Below, piece after piece: positions 1-6,718 of a stretch of 13,285 nucleotides of DNA (its first letter is position 1; each line of letters begins with the position of its first letter). The notes under the pieces were generated by a model, which searched no databases, had not been told where the DNA came from, and saw only the letters and a program-made list of their open reading frames with translations. Position numbers and translations under genes: made by a program. Source of the stretch: an uncultured Clostridia bacterium. GTDB taxonomy: Bacteria > Bacillota > Clostridia > TANB77 > CAG-508. Location: assembly GCA_944386315.1 (NCBI GenBank), contig CALXAS010000024.1, positions 1 through 13,285 on the forward strand, read 5' to 3'.

Positions 1-5
1 CTTTT

Positions 6-11
6 CCTCCT
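6..11 (-). promoter_or_regulatory. Ribosome-binding site of a gene lying beyond the left edge
   Basis: Read on the minus strand, a perfect AGGAGG inside AAAGGAGGAAAAG sits 11 bp after the rlmB stop, with only five bases left in the window. A start codon would fall within the next few bases outside. This indicates that another gene follows rlmB closely in the same transcript; its identity cannot be seen. Confidence 0.6.
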
Positions 12-22
12 TTGTTTATTTT

Positions 23-793
23 TTACTTTCTTTGTCTTACCGCTTCGTAAATAACAATTCCTGCTGAAACAGAAGCATTTAAGGATGTTATCTTTCCTCT
101 CATTGGTATTTTCACTAAAAAATCACAAGCTTCTTTTACAATTCTACTCATACCAAATCCTTCGCTCCCTATTACAATGGCGATTGGTCCTTTTAAATCT
201 TGTTTATCATAATTTACAGTAGCACTCATATCTGTTCCACAAACCCAAATTCCTTGCTCTTTTAATTTTTGTATAGTTTGTGCTAAGTTGTTTACTCTTG
301 CTATTTTCATATATTCTACCGCTCCTGCAGATACTTTACTTACTGTACTATTTACCAAAGCACTTCTCCTTTTAGGTAAGATAATGCCATGTACCCCTGC
401 CGTCTCCGCAGTTCTAATAATAGAACCTAAATTATGCACATCTTCTATTCCATCTAATATTACTATAAAAGGATCTTCTTGTCTAGTCTTTGCTTCTTCT
501 AAAATATCCTCTATTTCCACATAATTAAATGGTGGTACAATAGCAATGACTCCTTGATAATTTTGTGTTTGTGCCATTTTTTGCATTTTGTTTTTATCTA
601 ATTCTGTTAGTACAATTTTTCTTTCTTTTGCCATTGCTATAATTTTATAAATAGAACCATGTTTTTCTCCTGCTTGAATATAAATCTTATTAATATCTCT
701 ACCGGATTCTAATAACTCTAGTACACTATTTCTTCCTTCTATTTGGTCATCAAAGTGTTTTTCTTCTATACCTTCTTTTTTATTTTTTTCCAT
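23..793 (-). CDS. rlmB: 23S rRNA (guanosine-2'-O-)-methyltransferase RlmB, TrmH/SpoU family
   Basis: SpoU-class (SPOUT, trefoil-knot) methyltransferase that uses S-adenosylmethionine to methylate a ribose 2'-OH in 23S rRNA, G2251 in the E. coli enzyme. The 256-residue product has an N-terminal RNA-recognition domain (about residues 17-88, beginning IEGRNSVLELL). The catalytic domain carries the three family motifs: DGIEDVHNLGSIIRTAE (about 115-131, with conserved Asn and Arg), VIGSEGFGMSR (207-217) and IPMRGKITSLNASVSAG (229-245, with the conserved SLNAS). Length is normal for RlmB. The open frame extends 24 codons further upstream, but AAAGGAG six bases before the ATG at 793 picks the start used here. 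It lies 75 bp after lepA with no terminator between, so the two are probably cotranscribed. Exact rRNA target is inferred from the family; related TrmH proteins can differ in target. Confidence 0.93.
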   Translation of the reverse strand: MEKNKKEGIEEKHFDDQIEGRNSVLELLESGRDINKIYIQAGEKHGSIYKIIAMAKERKIVLTELDKNKMQKMAQTQNYQGVIAIVPPFNYVEIEDILEEAKTRQEDPFIVILDGIEDVHNLGSIIRTAETAGVHGIILPKRRSALVNSTVSKVSAGAVEYMKIARVNNLAQTIQKLKEQGIWVCGTDMSATVNYDKQDLKGPIAIVIGSEGFGMSRIVKEACDFLVKIPMRGKITSLNASVSAGIVIYEAVRQRK

Positions 794-799
794 TCCTAT

Positions 800-806
800 C
801 TCCTTT
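800..806 (-). promoter_or_regulatory. rlmB Shine-Dalgarno site (decides start)
   Basis: AAAGGAG on the minus strand, six bases before the ATG at 793. The upstream in-frame ATG at 865 has no comparable site, so translation should start at 793. Confidence 0.8.
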
Positions 807-868
807 GAGCTTCGTATATCTATTCTATTCCGTCTAAATTTTCTTTTAATGGTATTACATTCCAAAGC

Positions 869-2680
869 TTATTCTTCATCCAATTTTAAAACGCTAAGAA
901 ATGCCTCTTGTGGAATTTCTACATTGCCTATCTGTCTCATTTTCTTCTTTCCTTTTTTCTGCTTTTCTAGTAGTTTTTTCTTTCTGGTAATATCACCTCC
1001 ATAACACTTAGCAAGTACATCTTTTCTCATAGCAGAAATGGTTTCTCTTGCTATAATTTTGCCCCCCACTACTGCTTGCAATGGAATGCTAAATAATTGT
1101 CTAGGAATGACTTCTTTTAATTTTTCTACCATTTTCTTGCCTCGTGTATAAGCAGAATCTTTATGTACAATGAAAGAAAGGGCATCTACATTTTCCCCAT
1201 TTACCCATATATCTAGTTTTACCAATTCAGAACGCCTATATTCTTTCATTTCATAATCGAATGAAGCATAGCCTTTTGTACGAGATTTTAATTGATCAAA
1301 AAAGTCGTAAATAATTTCATTCAGTGGCATTTCATAAATAAGGGTTACTCTATTTTCATCTAAATATTTCATATCTTTATAAATGCCTCTTCTGTTTTGA
1401 CAAATCTCCATAATATTTCCTACAAATTCTTTTGGTGTTAGAATTTGTGCTTCTACAAAAGGTTCTTCCATAAAAGATATTTCATTTTGTGCTGGTAAAT
1501 CGGATGGGTTATATAATTCTAATACTTGTCCATCTGTTTTATGGATTTTATAAATAACCGATGGAGATGTTGTAATTAAGCCTAAATCAAATTCTCTGTC
1601 TAATCTTTCTTCTATAATTTCTAAGTGTAATAATCCTAAAAAGCCACAACGAAATCCAAATCCTAATGCTGTGGAAGTTTCTGGTTCATATTCTAATGCT
1701 GCATCATTTAATTTTAATTTTTCTAATGCTACCTTCAAATTTTCATAATCGCTTCCATCAATTGGGTATAACCCACAATACACCATAGGATTTACTTTTT
1801 TATATCCTGGTAATGGTTTTTCTGCTGGACTATTTCTTAAAGTTATTGTATCTCCTACACGAATATCAGATAAGTTTTTAATGCTTGCTGCTATATAGCC
1901 TACTTCTCCTGCCTCTAGCTCTTCACAAGGTTCATATCTTCCTGGCTCAAAATGTCCTACTTCTGTTACGGTAAAATTTTTACCATTTGCCATAAGTAAA
2001 ATTTCGTCTCCTACTTTTACAGTTCCATCTTTTACTCTTACATAAGCAATGGCTCCTTTATAGTCGTTATACAAAGAGTCAAAAATTAAACAAGTAAGAG
2101 GTTTATTTTTATCTCCTGTTGGTGCTGGTAAGTCCGTTACAATTCTTTCTAGTACCTGATCTACATTTAGTCCTGATTTTGCTGAAATGCAAGGAGCATC
2201 CTCTGCTGGTATTCCAATAATATCTTCGATTTCTTTTTTTACTTCTTCTGGTCTTGCATTTGGCAGGTCCACTTTATTAATCACTGGCAAAATTTCCAAA
2301 TTATTATCAATTGCTAAATAAACATTGGCAAGTGTTTGTGCCTCCACCCCTTGACTACTATCTACTACAAGTACAGCTCCATCACAGGCAGCCAAACTTC
2401 TAGATACCTCATAATTAAAATCCACATGACCTGGGGTATCTATTAAATTTAGTTCATAAGTGTTTCCATCTTTTGCCACATAATTCATGCGCACTGCTTG
2501 GGATTTAATGGTAATCCCTCTTTCTTTTTCTATTTCCATGTTATCTAATACTTGGCTTTCCATTTCTCTCTTGGATAATACTCCAGTCATCTCTATTAAT
2601 CTATCTGCCAAAGTAGACTTACCATGGTCTATATGAGCTATAATACTAAAATTACGAATATATTTCTTTTTGTCTTCCAT
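869..2680 (-). CDS. lepA: Elongation factor 4 (LepA), ribosome back-translocating GTPase
   Basis: Translational GTPase that binds ribosomes and is linked to back-translocation and to 30S assembly. It acts in the cytosol and peripherally at the membrane. Seen in the 603-residue product: P-loop AHIDHGKST near the N-terminus (about 15-23), the switch I region GITIKSQ, DTPGHVDF (G3) and NKVD (G4), then EF-G-like beta-barrel and alpha/beta domains. The LepA-specific C-terminal region (KCYGGDITRKKKLLEKQKKG onward) replaces EF-G domain IV, which separates it from EF-G, TypA and TetM. Length is typical (about 600). Two possible ATGs lie three codons apart. AAAAGGA abuts the first directly but is nine bases from the second, so the second (2680) is chosen. 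A weak promoter and a terminator for the preceding gene lie upstream, and rlmB follows. Confidence 0.97.
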   Translation of the reverse strand: MEDKKKYIRNFSIIAHIDHGKSTLADRLIEMTGVLSKREMESQVLDNMEIEKERGITIKSQAVRMNYVAKDGNTYELNLIDTPGHVDFNYEVSRSLAACDGAVLVVDSSQGVEAQTLANVYLAIDNNLEILPVINKVDLPNARPEEVKKEIEDIIGIPAEDAPCISAKSGLNVDQVLERIVTDLPAPTGDKNKPLTCLIFDSLYNDYKGAIAYVRVKDGTVKVGDEILLMANGKNFTVTEVGHFEPGRYEPCEELEAGEVGYIAASIKNLSDIRVGDTITLRNSPAEKPLPGYKKVNPMVYCGLYPIDGSDYENLKVALEKLKLNDAALEYEPETSTALGFGFRCGFLGLLHLEIIEERLDREFDLGLITTSPSVIYKIHKTDGQVLELYNPSDLPAQNEISFMEEPFVEAQILTPKEFVGNIMEICQNRRGIYKDMKYLDENRVTLIYEMPLNEIIYDFFDQLKSRTKGYASFDYEMKEYRRSELVKLDIWVNGENVDALSFIVHKDSAYTRGKKMVEKLKEVIPRQLFSIPLQAVVGGKIIARETISAMRKDVLAKCYGGDITRKKKLLEKQKKGKKKMRQIGNVEIPQEAFLSVLKLDEE

Positions 2681-2689
2681 GCTTTCCAT

Positions 2690-2696
2690 TCCTTTT
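2690..2696 (-). promoter_or_regulatory. lepA Shine-Dalgarno site (favours second ATG)
   Basis: AAAAGGA on the minus strand directly touches the ATG at 2689, leaving no room for initiation. It is nine bases from the ATG at 2680, a normal distance. Confidence 0.6.
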
Positions 2697-2712
2697 CTTT
2701 TTATCTACGCCT

Positions 2713-2741
2713 ATTTTAGCATACTATAGTAGAAAAAGCAA
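2713..2741 (-). promoter_or_regulatory. Possible lepA promoter
   Basis: On the minus strand, TTGCTT, a 17-base spacer and TAAAAT, with TG one base before the -10 box (extended -10). The -35 box matches the consensus at only three positions. It lies between the upstream gene's terminator and lepA, where a promoter is expected. Confidence 0.4.
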
Positions 2742-2782
2742 ACAAAACTTCCACACTTATTTTCTATTTGTGTGAAAGTTTT
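2731..2782 (-). terminator. Rho-independent terminator after the DUF4190-like gene
   Basis: On the minus strand the arms AAAACTTTCACAC and GTGTGGAAGTTTT (2782-2770 and 2756-2744) pair over 13 bp with one G-U wobble and a 13-base loop. A T-rich tract (GTTTGCTTTTT) follows. It begins 23 bp after the stop codon of the small membrane protein gene. The plus strand also has a short T run after the hairpin, but no plus-strand gene needs it. Confidence 0.8.
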
Positions 2783-2805
2783 CTTTTTGATTTTATATAA
2801 TAGTT

Positions 2806-3141
2806 TTATAATTCTCCATAGCCACTCTCTAGCCATTCTTCTTCCCATCTGTCATATTCTTCATTTAATGCTTCCATAAAATCTTCTGGGTTATTTATCA
2901 CTTCATAAGTTACTGTTCCTACAATAAACACCCAAAAGATAATAATAACAATTGCTATAGCAGATAGCACTGTTCCTGCTATTCCCATTGCTTTTGGCTC
3001 TTTATTTTTACTTTTTTTCACAATCTCCACAATTCCTAAAATCAAACCTATTAGTGCTGGTATAAATGCAATTGCTCCTATTACTGGTATAAATCCAATC
3101 AGTAAAGATATAATTCCTAATACTAATGCAGCAACTCCCAT
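2806..3141 (-). CDS. Small DUF4190-like membrane protein
   Basis: A 111-residue protein with three predicted membrane segments: about 2-18 (VAALVLGIISLLIGFIP), 22-41 and 53-76. A basic loop (KKSKNKEPK) lies between the second and third, and the C-terminal tail from about 84 is strongly acidic (EEYDRWEEEWLE). The glycine- and isoleucine-rich GIISLLIG/GLILGIVEI pattern followed by KAMGIAGTVLSAIAIV resembles DUF4190-type domains, common in Gram-positive bacteria and without a known biochemical function. The start is supported by GGAGG seven bases before the ATG. It is a single-gene unit with its own strong promoter at 3179-3207 and a terminator. A role in sensing or envelope physiology would be speculation. 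Confidence 0.75.
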   Translation of the reverse strand: MGVAALVLGIISLLIGFIPVIGAIAFIPALIGLILGIVEIVKKSKNKEPKAMGIAGTVLSAIAIVIIIFWVFIVGTVTYEVINNPEDFMEALNEEYDRWEEEWLESGYGEL

Positions 3142-3178
3142 GTTTCATCCTCCCTTTATTTTTATTTCTTATACTATC

Positions 3179-3207
3179 ATTCTACTAAATTCTACATTTT
3201 CTGTCAA
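3179..3207 (-). promoter_or_regulatory. Sigma-A promoter of the DUF4190-like gene
   Basis: On the minus strand, a perfect TTGACA (3207-3202), a 17-base spacer and TAGAAT (3184-3179), followed about 35 bases later by GGGAGG and the ATG at 3141. The TGA stop of ylmH lies inside the -35 hexamer. Confidence 0.85.
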
Positions 3208-3992
3208 ACCCATTTTGCTATTTTTACTATTATTTTTTGTTTTTTAGAAAGACCTACTATTTCAACAATATCGTATTTTCCTTTGCCACGTATGGTTAAA
3301 ACGCTATTTTCTTTTACTTCTTTTGTTCCTTTGGTTGTCATCTCATAATTTAAAAATACTCTTTCTTGTTTTAAATATTCTTCTGCTTTTGCTCTAGAAC
3401 ACTCTACAATCTCCGATACAATCGCATCTAAACGCATAGAAGGCACTACAATATTTTTTTCTTCTTTTTTCTGTTCTATTCTTCTAATATCTTGCAGCTC
3501 TACTTCTTCCAAATTTGCCTTTTGAAACCTCGTTAAATCTCCTAAATGCTCTCGTAAGAAAGGAAGAATTTCTTTATCTACTAGAATGTCTGCTCCATCC
3601 TCTTCTACAAGAATGTCCCCTATTTTTTCTCTTTTTACTCCTAATTTTAGGATACCACCTAGATAAATACGATGCTCATATTCTCCTATTTTTTCTTTGG
3701 GAAGTTTTACTCGTAAAACGCTTATTTCTATCTCTTTTCCTTCTTCACTTTTTTCAGGATAAAAATAGAGTTGTTTTCTTTGTGCATTTACATAGCCTCC
3801 TTGCCACGAAAAGTGACCTATTTTTTGTCTTTGCAAAAAGGATTCTACCAATTTTTGTTCTGCCATATCTAAAAAATCTGTATGAGTGATTTGTTTTTTG
3901 GTAGTACTTGCTACTTGTTTGTCTAAGACTTTTGCAAGAATAAGTCTATCCTCTTCTTTCTTGTATTTTGATAAAATTTCTTGCTTGTTCAT
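3204..3992 (-). CDS. ylmH: YlmH-type S4-domain RNA-binding protein
   Basis: 262 residues. The N-terminal and middle part carries family hallmarks (ITHTDFLDMAEQKLVESFL at about 35-53, GGYVNAQRKQL at about 65-75, LGVKREKIGDI at 117-127). A C-terminal S4 RNA-binding domain (about 184-245) includes MRLDAIVSEIVECSRAKAEEYL and the loop around VFLNYEMTTKG. YlmH of B. subtilis binds the 50S subunit and can substitute for RqcP in ribosome-associated quality control (alanine tailing); the same role here is inferred. The gene usually sits in the ylmEFG-divIVA cluster, but here it follows dxs, with its first 47 bp inside dxs. GAGG seven bases before the ATG supports the start. Many Firmicutes carry another S4 protein (YqxC/TlyA) after dxs, but that family has an N-terminal S4 and a methyltransferase domain, absent here. 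Confidence 0.85.
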   Translation of the reverse strand: MNKQEILSKYKKEEDRLILAKVLDKQVASTTKKQITHTDFLDMAEQKLVESFLQRQKIGHFSWQGGYVNAQRKQLYFYPEKSEEGKEIEISVLRVKLPKEKIGEYEHRIYLGGILKLGVKREKIGDILVEEDGADILVDKEILPFLREHLGDLTRFQKANLEEVELQDIRRIEQKKEEKNIVVPSMRLDAIVSEIVECSRAKAEEYLKQERVFLNYEMTTKGTKEVKENSVLTIRGKGKYDIVEIVGLSKKQKIIVKIAKWV

Positions 3993-5856
3993 TTTCTTTC
4001 CTCTTTCTCATTTCTTTTTCTAAAGAAGGGAAACATCCATATATTTTTTCCAATTCTTCTACACTTCCCTGGGGAATAAAGGCATCTGGATAGCCATAAG
4101 TCTCTATCGTAATGTCTTGTAAATGATGCCTTACTATTAATTCCATAACACTAGAGGCAAGTCCCCCTTTTAAAATATTATCTTCTATGGTAATTGCCCT
4201 TTTGGTTTTTTGAATAGATTTTAAAAGAGTATTCTCATCCAAAGGTTTTAAAAAACGTACATTAATGACTTCCGCTTCTTTTCCATATTTCTGCAGACTT
4301 CTTGCATATTCCATTGCTTTTTCTACCATATTACCAATCGCAATAATGGAAATATCTTTCCCTTCTTGCAGAATTTCCGCTTTTCCCTTTTCTATTTTTT
4401 CATGTTTTGTAAAAACCTCTTTTGCTTGTCCTCCTCTTGGATAGCGAATAACAACAGGCTCATGTAGACTGAAAGCATAAGTTAGCATATCTTCTAATTC
4501 CTTAAAATCTTTTGGTGCCATAAGCACAAGGTTTGGTACAATTTGCATAAAAGATAAATCATAAATTCCTTGATGGGTTTCTCCATCTGCACCAACAATT
4601 CCAGCTCTATCTACACACATTACTACCGGTAATTTTTGCAAACATACATCGTGAATTACTTGATCATATGCTCTTTGATAAAAAGAAGAATAAATAGGTA
4701 CTACTGGTCTTAATCCTTCTCTTGCCATTCCAGCTGCCATAGAAAGAGCATGTTGTTCTGCTATTCCTACATCAAAAAATCTATCTGGAAAATTTTCTTT
4801 AAATTTAGTAAGACCCGTTCCATCTGCCATAGCAGCTGTAATAGCTACAATACGATTATCCTTTTGGGCTAGTTCTACTAGCTTTTCTCCCATTACATGG
4901 GAATAGTCTAACTGTTTTTCTTTTTTGGATTTTCCTGTTGCTTCATCAAAAGGCCCTGTTGCGTGGAATTTATCTGGATTTTTTTCTGCAAAAGGATATC
5001 CCTTTCCCTTTTTCGTAATGATATGTACTAAAACTGGTTGTTCTTTTTCCTTTTGTGCCAAACGTAAAATCCACTCCACTCTTTCTATATCATGCCCATC
5101 TACTGGTCCTAAATATTTAAAGCCTAAATCTTCGAAAAACATATTGGGTAAAAATAGTTGTTTTATACTATATTTTACTTTTCTAGCTAGCAGAATAATA
5201 GGATTTCCAATCATCGGTGTTTTTTCTAGTATTTTACGAATAAAATTATTGGATTTTTTATAGAATTTTTTAGTTCTCATCTTTGTCAAAAAACGAGAAA
5301 TTCCACCTACATTTTTGGAAATACTCATTTCATTATCATTTAATACTACGATTAACCTTGTTTTACTATTTCCTGCGTCATTTAATGCTTCTAATGCCAT
5401 TCCTCCTGTTAGAGCTCCATCTCCGATGACAGCTACTACATCATGTTGTTTTTCTTGCAAATCCCTTGCTCTTGCCATTCCTAATGCAACGGATATAGAA
5501 GTACTACTATGCCCCGTATCAAAGCAATCATAAATAGATTCTTTTGTCTTAGGAAAACCTGCAATTCCTCCTAAAGTACGCAAGGTGTCAAACTTATCTT
5601 TCCTACCTGTTAATAGTTTATGCACATAAGTTTGATGGCCCACATCCCAAATGATTTTATCTTCTGGCATAGAAAATACACTGTGCAAGGCTATGGTTAA
5701 TTCTGTTACTCCTAAATTAGAAGCCAAATGCCCTCCTGTTTTGGAAACAGTATGAATAATTTTTTCTCTGATTTCTTCTGCCAATTGTTGCTTTTCCTGC
5801 AAATTTAATTTTTTTACATCATCTGGCGTATTTATGGTGTCTAATATTGGCGACAT
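3946..5856 (-). CDS. dxs: 1-deoxy-D-xylulose-5-phosphate synthase
   Basis: Thiamine-diphosphate enzyme that condenses pyruvate and glyceraldehyde 3-phosphate to 1-deoxyxylulose 5-phosphate, the first step of the MEP isoprenoid pathway and a branch to thiamine and pyridoxal. In the 636-residue product: SKTGGHLASNLGVTEL (about 39-54, active-site His), the ThDP/Mg motif GDGALTGGMALEALND ending with NDNEMSIS (about 145-180), and the pyrimidine-domain FDVGIAEQHA with the catalytic Glu near 367. DRAGIVGADGETHQG and VIRYPRGG follow, then a transketolase C-terminal domain. The frame opens five codons earlier, but GGAGG lies five bases before the ATG at 5856, so that start is used. The last 15 or so residues form a basic tail that overlaps the start of ylmH. 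It lies 21 bp after the kinase-like gene, in one operon. Confidence 0.96.
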   Translation of the reverse strand: MSPILDTINTPDDVKKLNLQEKQQLAEEIREKIIHTVSKTGGHLASNLGVTELTIALHSVFSMPEDKIIWDVGHQTYVHKLLTGRKDKFDTLRTLGGIAGFPKTKESIYDCFDTGHSSTSISVALGMARARDLQEKQHDVVAVIGDGALTGGMALEALNDAGNSKTRLIVVLNDNEMSISKNVGGISRFLTKMRTKKFYKKSNNFIRKILEKTPMIGNPIILLARKVKYSIKQLFLPNMFFEDLGFKYLGPVDGHDIERVEWILRLAQKEKEQPVLVHIITKKGKGYPFAEKNPDKFHATGPFDEATGKSKKEKQLDYSHVMGEKLVELAQKDNRIVAITAAMADGTGLTKFKENFPDRFFDVGIAEQHALSMAAGMAREGLRPVVPIYSSFYQRAYDQVIHDVCLQKLPVVMCVDRAGIVGADGETHQGIYDLSFMQIVPNLVLMAPKDFKELEDMLTYAFSLHEPVVIRYPRGGQAKEVFTKHEKIEKGKAEILQEGKDISIIAIGNMVEKAMEYARSLQKYGKEAEVINVRFLKPLDENTLLKSIQKTKRAITIEDNILKGGLASSVMELIVRHHLQDITIETYGYPDAFIPQGSVEELEKIYGCFPSLEKEMRKRKENEQARNFIKIQERRG

Positions 5857-5861
5857 GTCTT

Positions 5862-5866
5862 CCTCC
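5862..5866 (-). promoter_or_regulatory. dxs Shine-Dalgarno site (decides start)
   Basis: GGAGG on the minus strand, five bases before the ATG at 5856. The longer-frame ATG at 5871 lies upstream of this site and has none of its own. Confidence 0.8.
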
Positions 5867-5877
5867 CTCATTTTACG

Positions 5878-6525
5878 TTATATCATCACATATAATAATA
5901 ATGTTGTTATTAATGGAACTGTCAAATTATCTGTTCCTTTGATAGAAATTGCTTCTAATAAAGTAGCCACAGCACTAAGAAGTACTGCTTTTACTCCCCA
6001 CAATGGCGTTTGTTCTATACATAAAAAAACAGCTAAAATGATAAAAGATACCAAAAACATGGTAGCTGAACCTGCTATTGTTTTATGAGATGAACCAATT
6101 TTATAGGAATAACTTTTGATAGCCCTACCTACTACTGCAGCTAGTCCATCCCCATATCCCATAATCAAAACTCCAACAAGACCTAATTCTGGTTTTTGTA
6201 CGATTCCAAAGGAGAAAATAGCTAGTAAAAATAGAGTAATAGCATAATATACTGTACCTAGTCCTTCTTCTTTGGAGTCTCTTTCCATAACAGAGATCAA
6301 ATTTCTTTTATAAGAAAGATAATTTACAAGAATAAAGCAAAGAGGCAAACTACATGCCCAAAATACATTATCAAAGAAACACATAGCAATTATCCACCAA
6401 TTGGCAAGCATAATGTGGATAAACTTTCTGCTTGCTTCTTTCCCTGCTTTTTCAAAAAACTTTCCTGCTACTAGCACTAATCCTATATATACTAAAGAAA
6501 TAATAATACCTATTATATTTTTCAT
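5878..6525 (-). CDS. Polyprenol/phytol/diacylglycerol kinase-like integral membrane protein (VTE5/SEC59-type)
   Basis: A 215-residue polytopic membrane protein with about six hydrophobic segments. Motifs match the dolichol kinase/phytol kinase (SEC59, VTE5/VTE6) superfamily, related to CTP-phosphatidate cytidylyltransferases: SRKFIHI (about 32-38), GLGTVYYAI (88-96), GYGDGLAAVVGR (123-134), KTIAGSATMFL (148-158) and EAISIKGTDNLTVPL (191-205). Family members transfer phosphate from CTP to lipid alcohols; the bacterial substrate is not known. It is first in the unit with dxs (21 bp gap) and ylmH, which suggests a polyisoprenoid alcohol or salvage substrate, but this is inference from context. 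The start ATG has AAGGGG about 11 bases upstream, a somewhat long spacing. An extended -10 promoter lies just upstream. Databases may label such proteins phosphatidate cytidylyltransferase; the short length argues against CdsA. Confidence 0.75.
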   Translation of the reverse strand: MKNIIGIIISLVYIGLVLVAGKFFEKAGKEASRKFIHIMLANWWIIAMCFFDNVFWACSLPLCFILVNYLSYKRNLISVMERDSKEEGLGTVYYAITLFLLAIFSFGIVQKPELGLVGVLIMGYGDGLAAVVGRAIKSYSYKIGSSHKTIAGSATMFLVSFIILAVFLCIEQTPLWGVKAVLLSAVATLLEAISIKGTDNLTVPLITTLLLYVMI

Positions 6526-6558
6526 ACAATCTATTACCCCTTTTTTGTTATTTTTTCT

Positions 6559-6587
6559 ATCCTACCACATAATCCTCTATATTTCCA
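6559..6587 (-). promoter_or_regulatory. Probable promoter of the kinase-dxs-ylmH operon
   Basis: On the minus strand, TGGAAA (four matches to TTGACA), a 17-base spacer and TAGGAT, with TG one base before the -10 box. The -10 box is about 33 bases before the ATG at 6525, giving a short leader. No other good candidate is seen in this divergent intergenic region. Confidence 0.5.
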
Positions 6588-6718
6588 GTCTATATTACAA
6601 TTTTATTTCTTTTTCGCTATTTTTATTGCTTTCTTTATTACAATATATTATTCTTGAAAGGTATACAAATAGCTTTTTTACAAAAACTATGGATAAAAAA
6701 GAAAGGAAGGAATAAATC

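Noticed and set aside
3515..3889. 124-codon plus-strand open frame
   Set aside because: Lies fully inside ylmH on the opposite strand; its Leu/Phe-rich composition is that of an antisense shadow of an AT-rich gene.
5315..5533. Plus-strand open frame inside dxs (and a similar one at 4925-5263)
   Set aside because: Antisense to strongly conserved dxs codons, with no Shine-Dalgarno site or recognisable domain.
5878..6525. Classical phosphatidate cytidylyltransferase (CdsA)
   Set aside because: Too short for CdsA, and the motif set (SRKFIHI, GYGDGLAA, KTIAGSATMF) fits the SEC59/VTE5 kinase branch better.
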